A DNA stretch of 64,000 nucleotides, from positions 10,809,870 to 10,873,869 of the forward strand of contig CM066317.1 of the NCBI GenBank assembly GCA_033807775.1. Direction: 5' to 3'. Under the pieces are notes generated by a model. It was not told the DNA's origin. It saw only the letters and a list, made by a program, of their open reading frames with translations, and did no database searches. Positions within the stretch are counted from its first letter, which is position 1; each line of letters starts with the position of its first letter. Both the position numbers and the translations under genes were made by a program. The stretch is from Saussurea involucrata. Taxonomy: Eukaryota; Streptophyta; Magnoliopsida; Asterales; Asteraceae. Shown here in pieces: positions 33,057-45,053 of the stretch.

Positions 33057-33592
33057 TTATCTTTGATTAATTAATTTGTTGTATTCCACGTGTAATTTAC
33101 CCTTTTTCTAATAATATTTTCGATAATTAATGTTTTATTCAAAAATGAAAAAAGAGAAGAGATGTTTCACATCACATATACGAAAGGTATGTTTGGTATC
33201 TGAAACACGTACGGTTGGTTATATTACTCCAAAAAAACTTTACGGGTATGTTAGGTAGGCAATTTAAAGAGTCATGGAAGTTTTTTAGCGATTTAATCGT
33301 AGTTCAATAGTTTATCAATATTGATCTCATATAAATAATGCAAATTTTATTTCACTCATGTGACGTCTTAGCCCTCAATGCCACATCAGCGTCACATCAC
33401 CTTTTCTCCTAACCTTCACCTCAAGTCCTCTTGCCACCTCATTTTTTTTAATTCTTTTATTTATAAATTTAATTATTTAACAAAATAAAAATATTTATAT
33501 ATTTCTTAATAAATAAAAATAAGATAAATAATAAAAATAAAAATTCATATCATTCATTAAAAAATTAAAATTTACAAAATAAATTTAAAAAT
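33057..33592. other. 3' flank of the unknown gene and AT-rich spacer
   Basis: Includes a GGTATGTTTGGTATCTGAAAC stretch (33186-33207) that may be the left end of the Harbinger element, because the right flank near 35240-35260 reads (reverse complement) GGGTGTGTTTGAATGCAAAC. The match is imperfect and no TSD is certain. Confidence 0.35.
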
Positions 33593-34879
33593 CTACCCGT
33601 CGTCATTGTTGGGAACTTGGATACGCCAAATATGTTCGACCAAATCCGACCGAAGGTTATTATGAGTGGCCCGGTTTTTGACTTCTCGAACATTTGCCGC
33701 GCGTTGTTCCTCACTGATTTGGGTTTCGATATCATCCGTGAAAATGTCGTTTTCATCGCCACCACAAATAGCATGGTATTCGTCTTCGAGTATCATATTG
33801 TGTAATATGACACAAGCGTACATAATGTTTGCCAATCTTGTCGGTTCCCATCCGCGTGCCGGGTTATGAAGTATATGCCAACGTTGTTTAAGCACGCCAA
33901 AAGCTCGTTCAACATCTTTACGTGCCGATTCTTGCGCGGACTTGAACTTTTGTCGTTTAGGGTCCTGTGGGCACGTAAATGATTTTACGAAAGTAGCCCA
34001 TTCCGGATATATCCCATCCGCTAGATAATATCCGTGCTCGTAGGTGGCTCCATTCACCTCAAAAGGGCAGTCGGGTGCTTTTCCATCATATACATCGTTC
34101 AAGATGGGCGACTGATTGAGAACATTGATGTCGTTGTTGGAACCGGCAACACCAAAGTATGCGTGCCAGATCCATAGATCTTGAGAGGCCACTGCTTCTA
34201 GCATGATTGTCGGGTGCTCATGATCACCTCTCATGAATTGACCTCGCCATGCTACCGGACAATTTGCCCACGCTTAGTGAGTACAGTCTATGCTTCCGAG
34301 CATGCTGGGAAATCCGTGTTTAGCTTCATGCACGGCGTACAACTTCTGAATATCAATAAAAGTAGGGTTGCGCAAATATTTTTGTCCATACAGTTCAATA
34401 ATACCTGTGCAGAATTTGTACAGACAATCTCGTGACGTTTTTTCTCCCATACGGATGTACTCGTCAAGTGCGTCAGCAGCTACTCCATACGCCAATTGCC
34501 GAATAGCGGAAGTACACTTTTGTATCTGAGAAAAACCTTGTTTGCGTCTGTCGTCCAACCGAAGTGTAAAATACGGATACTCTCCTTCTAAATCTGCAAC
34601 TATTCGTTCGAATAGTTGCCTGCTCATCCTGAACCGCCGCCTAAACATATCCGGTGTATAAACCGAGTTGTTGCCAAAGTAGTCCCGCATAAGCCGCTCG
34701 TTTGCAGCTACTCGACCTCTTTCTATGTTCGCGGCCCTCTCTCTTGTTGACGATGAGGCGGTGCTACCATAAATCCATTGTGCAGTCTGTCGAAAAACTT
34801 CCCTTTGAAGATTCAACAACTCGTCGGTGTCTACAGATGATGATGATGCGGTCGGTGAACCGGGTTGTGGCGAATCCAT
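33593..34879 (-). pseudogene. PIF/Harbinger-type transposase with one in-frame stop
   Basis: One continuous frame of 428 codons plus stop, interrupted only by a TAA at 34274-34276. The upstream part (34879-34277) starts MDSPQPGSPTASSSS and contains the Harbinger transposase N-terminal region (YTPDMFRRRFRMSRQLFERI, IRQLAYGVAADALDEYIRMG, AKHGFPSMLGSIDCTH). The downstream part holds the DDE nuclease domain (IMLEAVASQDLWIWHAYFGV, GSNNDINVL, LADGIYPEW, ERAFGVLKQRW, ANIMYACVILHNMI). The presumed catalytic D, D and E are in SIDCTH, NNDINV and KDVERAFGVL. Length is typical for plant Harbinger transposases. The usual partner MADF/Myb-like ORF is absent. The stop replaces the residue after CTH, normally Trp in relatives. 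Confidence 0.9.
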
Positions 34880-34957
34880 ATTGTTTAAAATATAGAGAAT
34901 GGAAGAGAATGAGAGAATGAGAGAGATGTTTTGTGTGAAAAATAAAAGAGGTTTGGG

Positions 34958-34970
34958 TTAATATATATAG
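34958..34970 (-). promoter_or_regulatory. TATA box of the Harbinger transposase gene
   Basis: Minus strand CTATATATATTAACCC, about 80-90 bp upstream of the start codon at 34879, with no ATG between them. Confidence 0.5.
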
Positions 34971-34979
34971 TGTGATTAA

Positions 34980-35892
34980 ATTGAAAAAAAAATTAAAAAA
35001 AAAATAAAATTACATAGCCGTTGGAGTTTAAATTTTCAAATTAAAAAAAAAAGGAATCTTTCGGGTTTAGCGGGTTTTGGAACCCGGGGCTGAACCCGAG
35101 CCCGCAACCCCCCCGTATCCCAACCCTCGCGAGCCCGCCAAGCCCGCAGCCTAGCCCGAGCCCGAGGGCGCTACCGAAGGCCTTATAGGCTAATCTCACA
35201 CCAAATGTGGAACTACAAGTTTTTGTGTTATTTTGTCTCGTTCTGTTTGCATTCAAACACACCCTATAGGAGAAAACACTTGATAATAAAAAAGATGTTT
35301 CAACATATACTGAGGCTAGAGAGAGGAGGAGATGTGGTAGAGTGTCAAGAAGGAGTGGAGGCTATAGGTGCCTTTGGGTATGCAACTCTTTTTATCTCCT
35401 AGGTAGGTAAAGCTTAGTCCACTATATTAAAATTTTATTTTTTCGCTTCTCCTTCAATCCGAGCACCCTAGTTAGAAGCCTTATGTTTTGCTATTGGCGT
35501 CAAGTCCCTTTTTGATACCATGTTAGATATGTGAATCCCATTAGATTACTCTAAAAGTGCTCTTGAGAAGAGAAGAGTCATTCCAATATATATTGATGCT
35601 AGATTACTCCAAAAGTGTCGAGTTCATTTTAGATGGAGGGTTTGATACCATGTTTGGATATATGGAACTCATTACATTTCTCTAAAAGAATCATTGAGAA
35701 AGAAGAGATGTACCAACATATACGGATGCTAGATGGGTTCAAATGATCTAGAGTGTCGAGTCTCGTTCAGATGGAGGGTTGGATACCATGTTAGATATGT
35801 GAGTTCCATTCCAGATAAAACAGACTTAGATCATTTCTCCTCAATATATATCTAAAAGTAAAACTCACAACAAATGACACGACATACTAAAG
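34980..35892. repeat. Element flank, CCCGAGCC-rich patch and imperfect tandem repeat
   Basis: 35055-35170 is rich in GCCCGAGCCCG/AACCCG words, as in ends of hAT-type MITEs. From 35510 to about 35850 a unit of about 125 bp is repeated nearly three times (GATACCATGTTAGATATGTG, CTCTAAAAG, CAACATATA..GATGCTAGAT, GATGGAGGGTT). No gene was seen. Confidence 0.5.
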
Positions 35893-36473
35893 TGGCGTTT
35901 GCTTTTCAAGAGGTGTTGAAGTCTGAAGTCTTATTTCGCTTCTGATTTTTAAGAGGTGCTGCTGAAGCCTGAAATCTGAATCAATAAGACTGTTTGTTTT
36001 TGTAAACTGACTATGTATAATTTTCTATTTTATCCCTCAAAAATTCAACTTAAATACATCAATTGAATTGAGCATCGATGATCGAAGGACAAAATCGGGA
36101 AAAAAAGTAACAAAAGAAGGACGCTGACAAATTTGTGAGGTTGTGGAGTTTTAATCATATATCAAACACTGCAGAGTCGATTTAAGTGATTCAAGATGTT
36201 TTGAAAGCCAACAAATAAATCTACGATATTCGTGTTTTGTGTTTTCGCAAATTCGAGGAGCATCTGGGCGAAAACCGGCGTTGAAATCAAAAGAATGATG
36301 CTGGATGGAAATAAAAGGTAATTAAGTGGCTAGGTTGTCACTTAATTATTCAGAGGACATTAAGAGTTAAGAGGCTCTGAAGAAAAAAAAAACGGTCTGA
36401 ATCATCTTACGTCTGGCTGAATCAGACATATATGGCAATCAAGAGCTTATTTTGAAAAAACAAACACCACCTA
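35893..36473. mobile_element. MITE, TIR GTGGCGTTTGCTTTTCAA
   Basis: Left end GTGGCGTTTGCTTTTCAAGA and right end (reverse complement) GGTGGTGTTTGTTTTTTCAA are inverted. TAA occurs at both borders (36474-36476 and just left of the element), consistent with a Tourist-like insertion. Non-coding. Confidence 0.55.
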
Positions 36474-36611
36474 AGAATTGAGAATTCTCCATCTTTTGAA
36501 TTGTGGTTGAGTTTGTATATCCCACATTGATGAAGAGATTAAAGATTGATAATGAATTGTGTGTTTATAAAAGGAAGGGTGAGATGCCTTTGCGGCAACT
36601 CATGGGATGAC

Positions 36612-39228
36612 TGTAACACCCCGAAATTTTAGAAAAACTGAATTTTGGACTTGCGGACGTCCGCATGGGCGCAAGGTCGGACGTCCGTGTCAGCGCGGAA
36701 GTCCGCGGGTCGTCCGCGGAAGCAACAGAGAAAAGTGGGGGTTCAGACAGGTCAAGGCCGGACGTCCGCGATGCATCTGATGAGATATTTTTGGCTTGCT
36801 TTTAAGACCTTTCCCTCTCTCTTCCCTCACTTATTTTCAATACCCCAACTCGGTTTTCTCGCTCTCTAAACCGATTTCCTCTCAAGAAAACCCTAAACCC
36901 ATCATCCTCTTCTTCATCTTCTCCACTCAAACCAAACCCATTTCCACCATTGTTGAAGATATGGAAGCTTGAAGCTTTTGTGGGTGATTAGGAGCTCTTG
37001 CTTTGAGGATTCAAGTGATGAAGGTAATCTTACTCTCTCTCTCTCTCTCTCTACCCAAAAGCTAGGGTGTTGTTGATTTCACCATTTCTATTGTGGGCAT
37101 TATTGGGTGATTTTGGTTATGCTTGGTTAATGTAACCTTCTCTTTCTTCATCTATGGAAATTAGGGTTTTGGTAGAAGTTGGTATTTTGATGTAAAATGT
37201 TTGGGGAATGATTCTACATGGTTGGATCTGGATATTGATGGTTGGAAACTTATGGATCTAGGTTTTTGTAAGATTTGGCTTGAGGATTCGTGTTTCTTCA
37301 AAGGAGCTTACGCTTGCGGAAAATATAGATTTTGCCTAAATCTAGCAATGTGAGTTCAAGTTGATTTGTGAAAACGTTGTATATGCCAAAAATGTTATTT
37401 TCCAAGTATTTGTGTGTTTTACTTGAAATTATCAACTGTTGAGTTATTTGATGAGTTTAACCCTTTTGAAGTGTTTAACTTTATAAATGTTGTAAAACAC
37501 CCATATTTGGGATTTTGGGGATACTTTGATGTGTAGAAATCATAGATATGTCCTTGAATGATTTATTGCTCAAATGGAGTTTATTCAATGGTTTAATCAT
37601 GTTGGTGTAATTGATTTTCATAAACCATTTGGGAAAATGCACGTTTTCGTGTTATGAGTCATTTTGAGAATTATAAGAGTATGAGTCCATTTTGGGAACC
37701 CATTTGTATTAATCTGTGACGAGTTTTGGGTTAATGATGATTTTGTGGTATACGTTTACCTAAACAATGTTTAAATTCATTTTATATTTTGAGGACCGTT
37801 ATTTATAGGTCTAATGGGTTTTGAGCATTTTGCTCGGTTTTGACTTTAAGGAAGTCTTGGGGACATTTTGTCCGGTTTTGATGGCTCAATGTGGAGTCTT
37901 ATTTATGGTTTGCATTTATTGCAACATATTGCATATTATTGCACATTATTGATATTTACATGCTCGGGTGCTTTAGTCATTTCGGGATGGGCATGTTATT
38001 GTAGACTGTGTTGCATTGGATCCATAGGCACGTAAATCAGTCTTTATTTGATGGTCTACTGGGTGTTGTGGGATTGTATTGAGCCCCATGTTTTATGATC
38101 TTTACTTTTCAAGGGTACACTATGAGGGCTGAGTCTGGTTGAGCTGCCAGGTATGATTGACGGGCGTTTATGACCTTCGCCATGTCGGGGCAATGTCATG
38201 GTTGTAACCCCGCTTGTGCCGAGCCTTTGGTGGTATTCATGTTAATATTCCGCTAAGGTCAACTGTCTATTTGGGTGTGTCTTGAAAGGAGTCGTAGGGA
38301 CACTTGGGCTTTTATGTCGTGAAGTGTCATACGATTAACATTGTATGAGTGGCATACTTTTGTGTTCCTCCACTCTCAATGGATACGGGTCTCCCCCGTC
38401 GTCGGCCAACATTACTTTGGATGTTATAATGTCCTTGTTTTTATCATCGTTGGTCTTGTGCGATTGACTGCAATTGATGACTTTAATATTGGATTTCCCT
38501 CCATGTATATTAAAGTTTAAATGAAACAGGCCGTTTCCATATTTATGGTATTTGGAGTTCATTACATTTTACGTTCGCGTGAGTATGGTTTGTATCATGT
38601 TTTCGGTGAAGTATTATATTTATAGGGACTGTTCTTCTATGATTTATGGGTTGAGTATTATGTCATCAACCGTATTCGAAGGTTTTGCATAATATAGATT
38701 TATTCACGTGTTGAGTGAGTTTGGATTGGAATTCATTTTGGAAAACGCTACATATATTTTGGGAACTTTTCTCATAGGTTTTGGATGCGTTGGAAAATGT
38801 GTCGTTTACATCCTTCTCATAAACTCTTTTGGAAATCATAATCTATGTCACAAACTTTCGTTCAACAAATTATTTAAATCATGCTATAAACTCTTGAACT
38901 CACTAGGCGTTAGCCTAACCTTTTTATTTGTCGGCATGTGCAACAGGTTCAGGTTGGGAGTAGTTCTAGTGACACTGCGACTGGTCGTGTGCTAGTAGTG
39001 TGCTCGAGAGGTGAATTGGTTAAGTAAGATCTTTCGCATTGTTTTTTGGGAATAGCACTTTGTATTTGAGTTAAGTAACACCCGATGTGAACTTAGCCTT
39101 TGTAATAAGACTTGGATTATAATTGTTGAGGTATTCCTCGTATTGGTTTATAGGAAGAAATTATATTATTCTTGTTGTATTATCGAAAAATTTATTTAGC
39201 TGCTCTTTCCCAATTCGAGGGTGTTACA
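36612..39228 (+). mobile_element. Solo LTR (Ty3-gypsy-like), 2617 bp
   Basis: Begins TGTAACACCCCGAAATTTT and ends GAGGGTGTTACA. Perfect 5-bp TSD ATGAC at 36607-36611 and 39229-39233. It includes a GGACGTCC word cluster at 36653-36770, a CT-rich stretch at about 37034-37053, and a GGATCCATAGGCACG segment near 38018 that is also found in the solo LTR at 40.4 kb. No internal region, so intra-element recombination has removed it. Frames inside are incidental. Confidence 0.93.
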
Positions 39229-40415
39229 ATGACTTATCTAGGTCGATCCTTTAAACTTACATTGTTGTCTCATTTTGGTCGACCCTCTAAAATCATGGGA
39301 TTGGCTCATTTTAGGCAACTTTCATTTTGGCCGACCCTCCGAACTCATTGGATTGGGTCATTTTGGCTAGCCATATTTTTTCAAAAAAGTTAACCATGCA
39401 AAATAAAAGTAAAAATAATCTTTATAAGATTTAAGTATTTTTAAAATCTTGAAAGGATGCATTTTTTCTTTTGAAAACGATAAAGTATTAACTACCTTTA
39501 GTTTGCAAAAAAAAGTATTTATATGAAATCTTTATCCATATAAAAGAAATACGAAGGACAAATTATATGACATAACAGAGTTAAGTATTTTAAAATTTGA
39601 AGTGTAGTATGATTTTGGTTATCCTACTTTGCTAGAAATGTTTAATTTGAAAAACGGATATGAATATATGAACGGATGAGTATTGCTTTGGAAATGGAAA
39701 TGGAAATGTTATATTAAATACATTGTAAAATTTAAATATTTAAAATAATGAATGGTATAATAAGATTTGAGTATTTAAATTTTTTGAGAAAGGGCAACAG
39801 CCGTCGTCGACGAAAGAGGGCAACAACAGTCGCCGACAAAAGAGGGCAGCAGCAGGCGTGGCCGTCGGAGCAAGGTTGTCGTCGTCGATGGAGAAGGTGT
39901 GTGAGAGTGGGGCTGGAAGCGGTGATAGAGAGGAGTAGGGTTTAAGGACCATTCTTTTTTTTTAAGGGTAGAAATGTCACTTTTTCATCTCAATGGGGAC
40001 AACACCCCAAACCCACTGTGCGAATAAGCCCAAGTCTGTGCGATTAAGTCGCAAGTAAACACCTAAAAGTGTTTGCACAAATAAGTCGGATTTTTCATTA
40101 AGCCGATTAAGTCGCAAGTAAACACACCCTTACTTATATATCTCTATTTACGTATCACTTTGCTAAATAACCAAACTTCACAAGAATAACTCCATACCAT
40201 AAAAAATGACTATTCCAACTTCAAACAACAAAATCACAAATAAACATTGTTTCAACAATTAGGTTTTATAACATCTCATGTCAACCGTTCCAGATATTGT
40301 CCGCTTTGTTCACACAATTGGACTCACGGTTTTAGAAAGCGTCTGATGGAGGAGACATCCAGTCCCTTATATGGCAACTTTCATTCCCCTCCCCAACAAT
40401 GTGAGATCTTAAAAT
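39229..40415. other. Spacer with MITE-like ends
   Basis: 39750-39950 is a GTCGTCGACGA/GGGCAACAACAG-rich stretch with overlapping low-complexity frames on both strands. 40030-40135 repeats GATTAAGTCGCAAGTAAACAC and ends in ACACCCTTA, as MITE termini do. No gene is supported. Confidence 0.4.
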
Positions 40416-42172
40416 TGTAACATCCTAAATTTTCAATAATGTTATTTTAATGAGAATTGAGATCTATTTTGTATTTTGGGTTAAACCTTGAATTATATGG
40501 AAATTTTATAATTCAACGGGGTTAAAATACAAGGGATTAAAGTTTGGTGTTATTTTGAAAGTTTGGAAAATAGGAGTATGTTTGGTAATTAATTGAAAGT
40601 ATGGATGGATAAATCAGCTAGATGAGAAAATATCTCATTTTTGGTTCTTTGAGTCGGTTTAGAAGGCAGAAAGAAAGAGAGAAAGGAGAAAAAGGAAGAA
40701 AAGCAAGATTTGGCATCAATTGAATCATAAACAACAGATTGAAGTTTCAGATTTGTGCAGGAAGTGGGTTTTGCAAACTTAAGGTGAGTTCATTTGTTGT
40801 TTGCATAAATCAGTGTTTATATGTTAAATTAAACCTTGTAATAGCTGTATAAACTGGTTGTGGACTGTATGGAATGGTTTGGAATGAGCTGAATAGAACA
40901 GACATAGGTTGGAATCGAATTAATGGGCTCCAGGTCGAGGTTTCCGGACGAAACCACGTATCCGAAAACCCCTGTGAAGAATGTATCCGGACGCAGAAGA
41001 GTTATCCGGTAAGTTTTAATTTCGTATAAGTTTTCGGATGAATATAGTTACCGGATGGTATCCAGATTGTTTTAGTACCCGGGTGTTGTCCGGATTAGAT
41101 CAGTATCCGAAAAGTTGTGTGTTATCCGGAAAGTTTAGTTGTCCGGACAGGCAAAGTTATCCGGAAACCCCTGTTGTCCGGACACTTTTGTGAAATTGAG
41201 AATGTTAGGTTCTGATGTTTGGATGCAGATTCTAGATGTTTTGTCTGGTTAAGTTTTCTAAAAAAATTCTAGGGGCGCTGCCCCTTGACCCCGGAACCCC
41301 CGTGCTAAGTCTCTGAAGGGGGCATTTGAGGATGAAGATACGATAGGTTATTTAGTATTCTTAGATTTGAGAATATGATATGAGCTGTAATATGTTGTTA
41401 TGCATATACGTTAGTAAAGTGTAATGGATCCATAGGCACTAGTGTTTGGTAATCACATGGAATAGGCGTGTGGTAATAATCGTTATTCCAGTGTGTGTGT
41501 GGAAATTGTGGAATAGGCGTGTGGTAATAATCGTTATTCCCAATTTCTAAGGAAGAAAATGGGATTGACATAAGTGCTTGTAATCTCTACTTCCTTTCCG
41601 ATAAATGGGCATGTGTAATTGCGATTTATTGGATAAGAGCATTAATCTAGAATCATTGAAGATTCGTAGTGTGGCTCTGAGGCATGATATGATGATGGAA
41701 TGTGTTTCAGTCATATTCATGGGATTTGATGAAAATCGTGTTAACGGAATAGAGTTACACGTACGGTAAGAAAATGAGTAATCAAGTTTGTTGTAACTTG
41801 TTTACATTGATTTTGCAAATAGTATTATTGAAACGAATGTTCTCACTAGGCATTGGCCTAATCGTTTCATATGATGTTTTCTTACCAGGTACCAGCTCGG
41901 GAAAGTAAAGGGTTGTGGGATGAGCGTTTTTGGAATAGCAGAGGTGTCAATTAACAAGAAGAGATTTTGATGGATTGCTTAGATAGCTTAGTTAATCTGA
42001 TTATAGTGATATGATTAGATTGATAGGTTATTTGAAGGATCATGTATTGTAAATATACTCTTGATGGTTAATTCCCTTGTTATATATATATATATATATA
42101 TATAAGTTGAAGTTTCTTGTATCATAACGTATTATTTGAGGTTCAAATTAGCCCTGATTTTAGGGTGTTACA
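40416..42172 (+). mobile_element. Solo LTR (Ty3-gypsy-like), 1757 bp
   Basis: Begins TGTAACATCCTAAATTTTC and ends TTTAGGGTGTTACA. Perfect 5-bp TSD AAAAT at 40411-40415 and 42173-42177. The words ATCCGGA/TCCGGAC recur many times between about 40943 and 41185. A 40-bp segment (AATAGGCGTGTGGTAATAATCGTTATTCC) occurs twice, near 41460 and 41511. A (TA)n tract lies at about 42080-42102. Confidence 0.93.
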
Positions 42173-42177
42173 AAAAT

Positions 42178-42729
42178 CCACCCCCATGGAAGTCCAACGT
42201 CCTCTTTGACACAATTCGGTATGGGATATATTAATGCTTAACAGAGTTAGTGAGAGAGACCAATTACAAAGCAAAATGCAAACAATAGGGACAATAATTG
42301 TAGTTATTGAATTATATGGACCACCATTGGAGATTGGTGTAAACCACAGAAACCAAAATTATAGTTTACTATAAAATCAATTTTGATCGAGTAAAAGACA
42401 AAAAAATGATTAAAAGAACAAAAATGTCTCTTATTTAATGATTTTTAACATTTATTAAATAAAAGGGTGGTATTAAACCAAAAATGTATGTCTCTTAATG
42501 GTTCTAAAACCCTCTGAATGATTTAGCATCCTGGGCCTCCGTTAACCATTCAGTATCCTGATTTCATTCTAAACAATTACCAAACAACCATATTTCATTT
42601 TACACTATATCATAAAAGTCTCTTAATCTCTGACCCGTTAATCATTCTTCACTAAACCATTTAGTAACTGACAAACAACCCTTTATTCATTATTGGAGTA
42701 TTATAATGTGAATTTAATCATTTTAAAAA
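42178..42729. mobile_element. Spacer with degraded Tourist-like MITE (about 42480-42690)
   Basis: CTCTTAATGGTTCTAAAACC, TGAATGATTTAGCATCC and ACCAAACAACCATATTTCATTTT match the MITE at 49608-49868 in the same orientation. The right end reads CAAACAACCCTTTATT. The remainder is AT-rich with no gene. Confidence 0.5.
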
Positions 42730-43065
42730 GGGAATTTAATTAAAATACCCATTATTTGACTTTGACTTGCAAAAATACCCACAATCTCGCTCATTTTACA
42801 AAAATACCCAAGACATTCGCGGTGGGCCCCGCGATCGCGGGTCAGGGCCCACGTGTCATCTGACTTTGGCCAAAAGTTCCGCAGAGGCCCCTCAAGAATG
42901 CCTGTGGCACCCGTTTTGACCCCCCAACTATTCCCGCGGTAGCACTTTCGGCCCCTGTCCCGCGGTGGGACCCGCGATCGCGGGATTGCCGCGTCAGGTG
43001 TCACCTTAGGGTTGAAACCCTAATTTCATTAATGGCAATCCCAACCCCCACCCTCCTAATCCGCG

Positions 43066-43074
43066 GCTATAAGA
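43066..43074 (+). promoter_or_regulatory. TATA box in or next to the left MULE TIR
   Basis: CTATAAGAG is followed about 105 bp later by an ATG and a perfect splice donor (ATGGCATGTGTTACTAGTTTG then GTAAGT at 43195). The TIR-proximal region therefore looks like a promoter and first exon (43174-43194, phase 0) for the element gene. Confidence 0.5.
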
Positions 43075-43329
43075 GGAGAGGGTGGGGGACCCCAATCCGG
43101 CCACCACTTCTCTTTGAAATTTTCTCTCCAAACTCTCTCAATTTGTCGTGTGGAATACGCGTTCGGTTTGAAGATGGCATGTGTTACTAGTTTGGTAAGT
43201 TTTTCTTAAGTTTGTTGTAGTTTTCCTTTATGTTGTTATTTTAAATTTTAAAATATATGATATGTATGTTGTTAGAGTTTTTTTAACTTTATTGTATGTT
43301 TGAATGTGTTATTTGTATGTTATAATGTT

Positions 43330-43870
43330 GTGTTTATTATAGATGTTAGAGTTTTTTTAAAAAAATGTTATAGTGTTTTTTTAATAAAATTTAGTTAGAG
43401 TGGTTTTTATAAAAAGATGTTAAGAGTTTTTTTTTTAAAGATGTCAAGTGTTTTTTATAAAAATAAATGTTAATGTGTTTTTTATAAAAATAAATGTTAG
43501 AGTGTTTTTTATAAAAAAAATATGTTAGAGTGTTTTTTATAAAAAAATGAGTATTTTTTATAAAAATAAATGTTAGAGTGTTTTTAAAAAAAAATATGTT
43601 AATGTTTTTTTTTATAAAAAGATGAGTGTTTTTTTATAAAAATAAATGTTAGAGTGTTTTTTATAAAAAAAATATGTTAGTGTTTTTTTATAAAAAGGTG
43701 AGTGTTTTTTATAAAAATAAATGTTTGAGTGTTTTTTATAAAAAAATTAGTGCTTTTTTATAAAAAAAAAAATTAGTGTTTTTCATAAAAATAAATGTTT
43801 GAGTGTTTTTTATAAAAAAAATTAGTGCTTTTTTATAAAAAAGTTAGTGTTTTTTATAAAAATATATGTT
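43330..43870 (+). repeat. AT-rich tandem repeat in the MULE
   Basis: About 15 imperfect copies of a 25-40-bp unit of the form GTGTTTTTTATAAAAATAAATGTTAGA. Length and T/A run sizes vary from copy to copy. Confidence 0.85.
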
Positions 43871-43883
43871 TGATTATATATCC

Positions 43884-44090
43884 CCTAAACTTTGGTGAAT
43901 GACAACTTAGGTCCCTAAACTTTGGTGAATGACAACTTAGGTCCCTAAACTTTGCTAAATTACAACTTAGGTCCCTAAACTTTGGTGAATGACAACTTAG
44001 GTCCCTTAACTTTGCTAAATGACAACTTAGGTCCCTAAACTTTGGTGAATGACAACTTAGGTCCCTTAACTGTGCTAAATTATTTAATTG
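43884..44090 (+). repeat. 30-bp minisatellite with two alternating variants
   Basis: Six full copies and a partial seventh of a 30-bp unit CCTAAACTTTGGTGAATGAC plus AACTTAGGTC. Type A (GGTGAATG) and type B (GCTAAAT) copies follow the order A A B A B A B, which indicates amplification of a 60-bp dimer after divergence. Confidence 0.9.
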
Positions 44091-44548
44091 TTTATATTTC
44101 TTTTGAGTTTCCTACTCATAAATAAATTTTGGAAGTCACACTTCCGAAGTCCTTATATGTATATGTAACATTTTACGGAAAGATCCGTAAACGGTATGAA
44201 TATATAAAAAAATGTAAATTGGCTTCACATGCCACACTCAAATTCATTTTGGCCTCTTGCCAAAAGCATCTATATATAACAATGTTATATTGAAATAAAA
44301 TAAACCGCAACATATCTATTTGGATTTTGTCAAACGGGTGTAAATAGCCCTAAGGTATGTGGGGACTTAAGCAATCCTTGTGATTCCCCTGCTACCTGGA
44401 AGTCCAATAGATTGTGTGGGTTTTTTTCTAAAACTAAAATAGACAAATAATTATCAACACAATAAACCAAACAAGCAAAAGCATCTATATATAACACTAA
44501 CTATAACATCCGTGAATGACTATGTAGAAGGATTTTTTTTACATCGAC

Positions 44549-44821
44549 TTGACGTTAAAGTGCCGCGTTGGCTACATGGTAGAGTTGAGACAGCGCTTCG
44601 CGGAATTAGGTGATCAGGCAGATAGCGTTGAGGAGATCTTTAGAGGGACACCTTTCGGTCCATGGCTGGATCTTACCAATTCTGGTGGCGACCCCACGCT
44701 AGTCCACATGTTTCTACAGCTGGAGGTCGAGGTCTCCAATGGTGATCCGGAGGAGATGTATTTTGATGTCTTAGGGCATCAAATGCGGTTTGGGCGTCAT
44801 GAGTTTTGTCTAATTATATGA
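44549..44821 (+). pseudogene. DUF1985-like fragment in the MULE
   Basis: The 90-aa frame (possibly starting further upstream, near 44535) shows the DUF1985 pattern: L..RF.EL, FRGTPFGPWLDLTNSGGDPT, LVHMFLQLEVEV, MYFDVLGHQMRFGRHEFCLI. DUF1985 is a plant domain found with Ulp1-type peptidases in transposon-derived proteins. The frame stops right after FCLI, where family members continue (ITGL), so this is a truncated piece. Confidence 0.7.
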
Positions 44822-45053
44822 CTACTTAGTCATAAAACACATATACGGGAACATATTATTCGTTAATATATTTTTACATGACATCCCCAAACCTTCATGT
44901 TTGGTGCTTTAGGCGTTTATCTGAATCGCTTTCAGACACTGGCAAAGAGTTATATGGTTAGTGTACATGTTTCATTGAGTTTTGCTTGTTACTACCGTTG
45001 TTCTACAACCTAACTATATTAATTAATGTTCATCAACAGATGCATATCCACAG

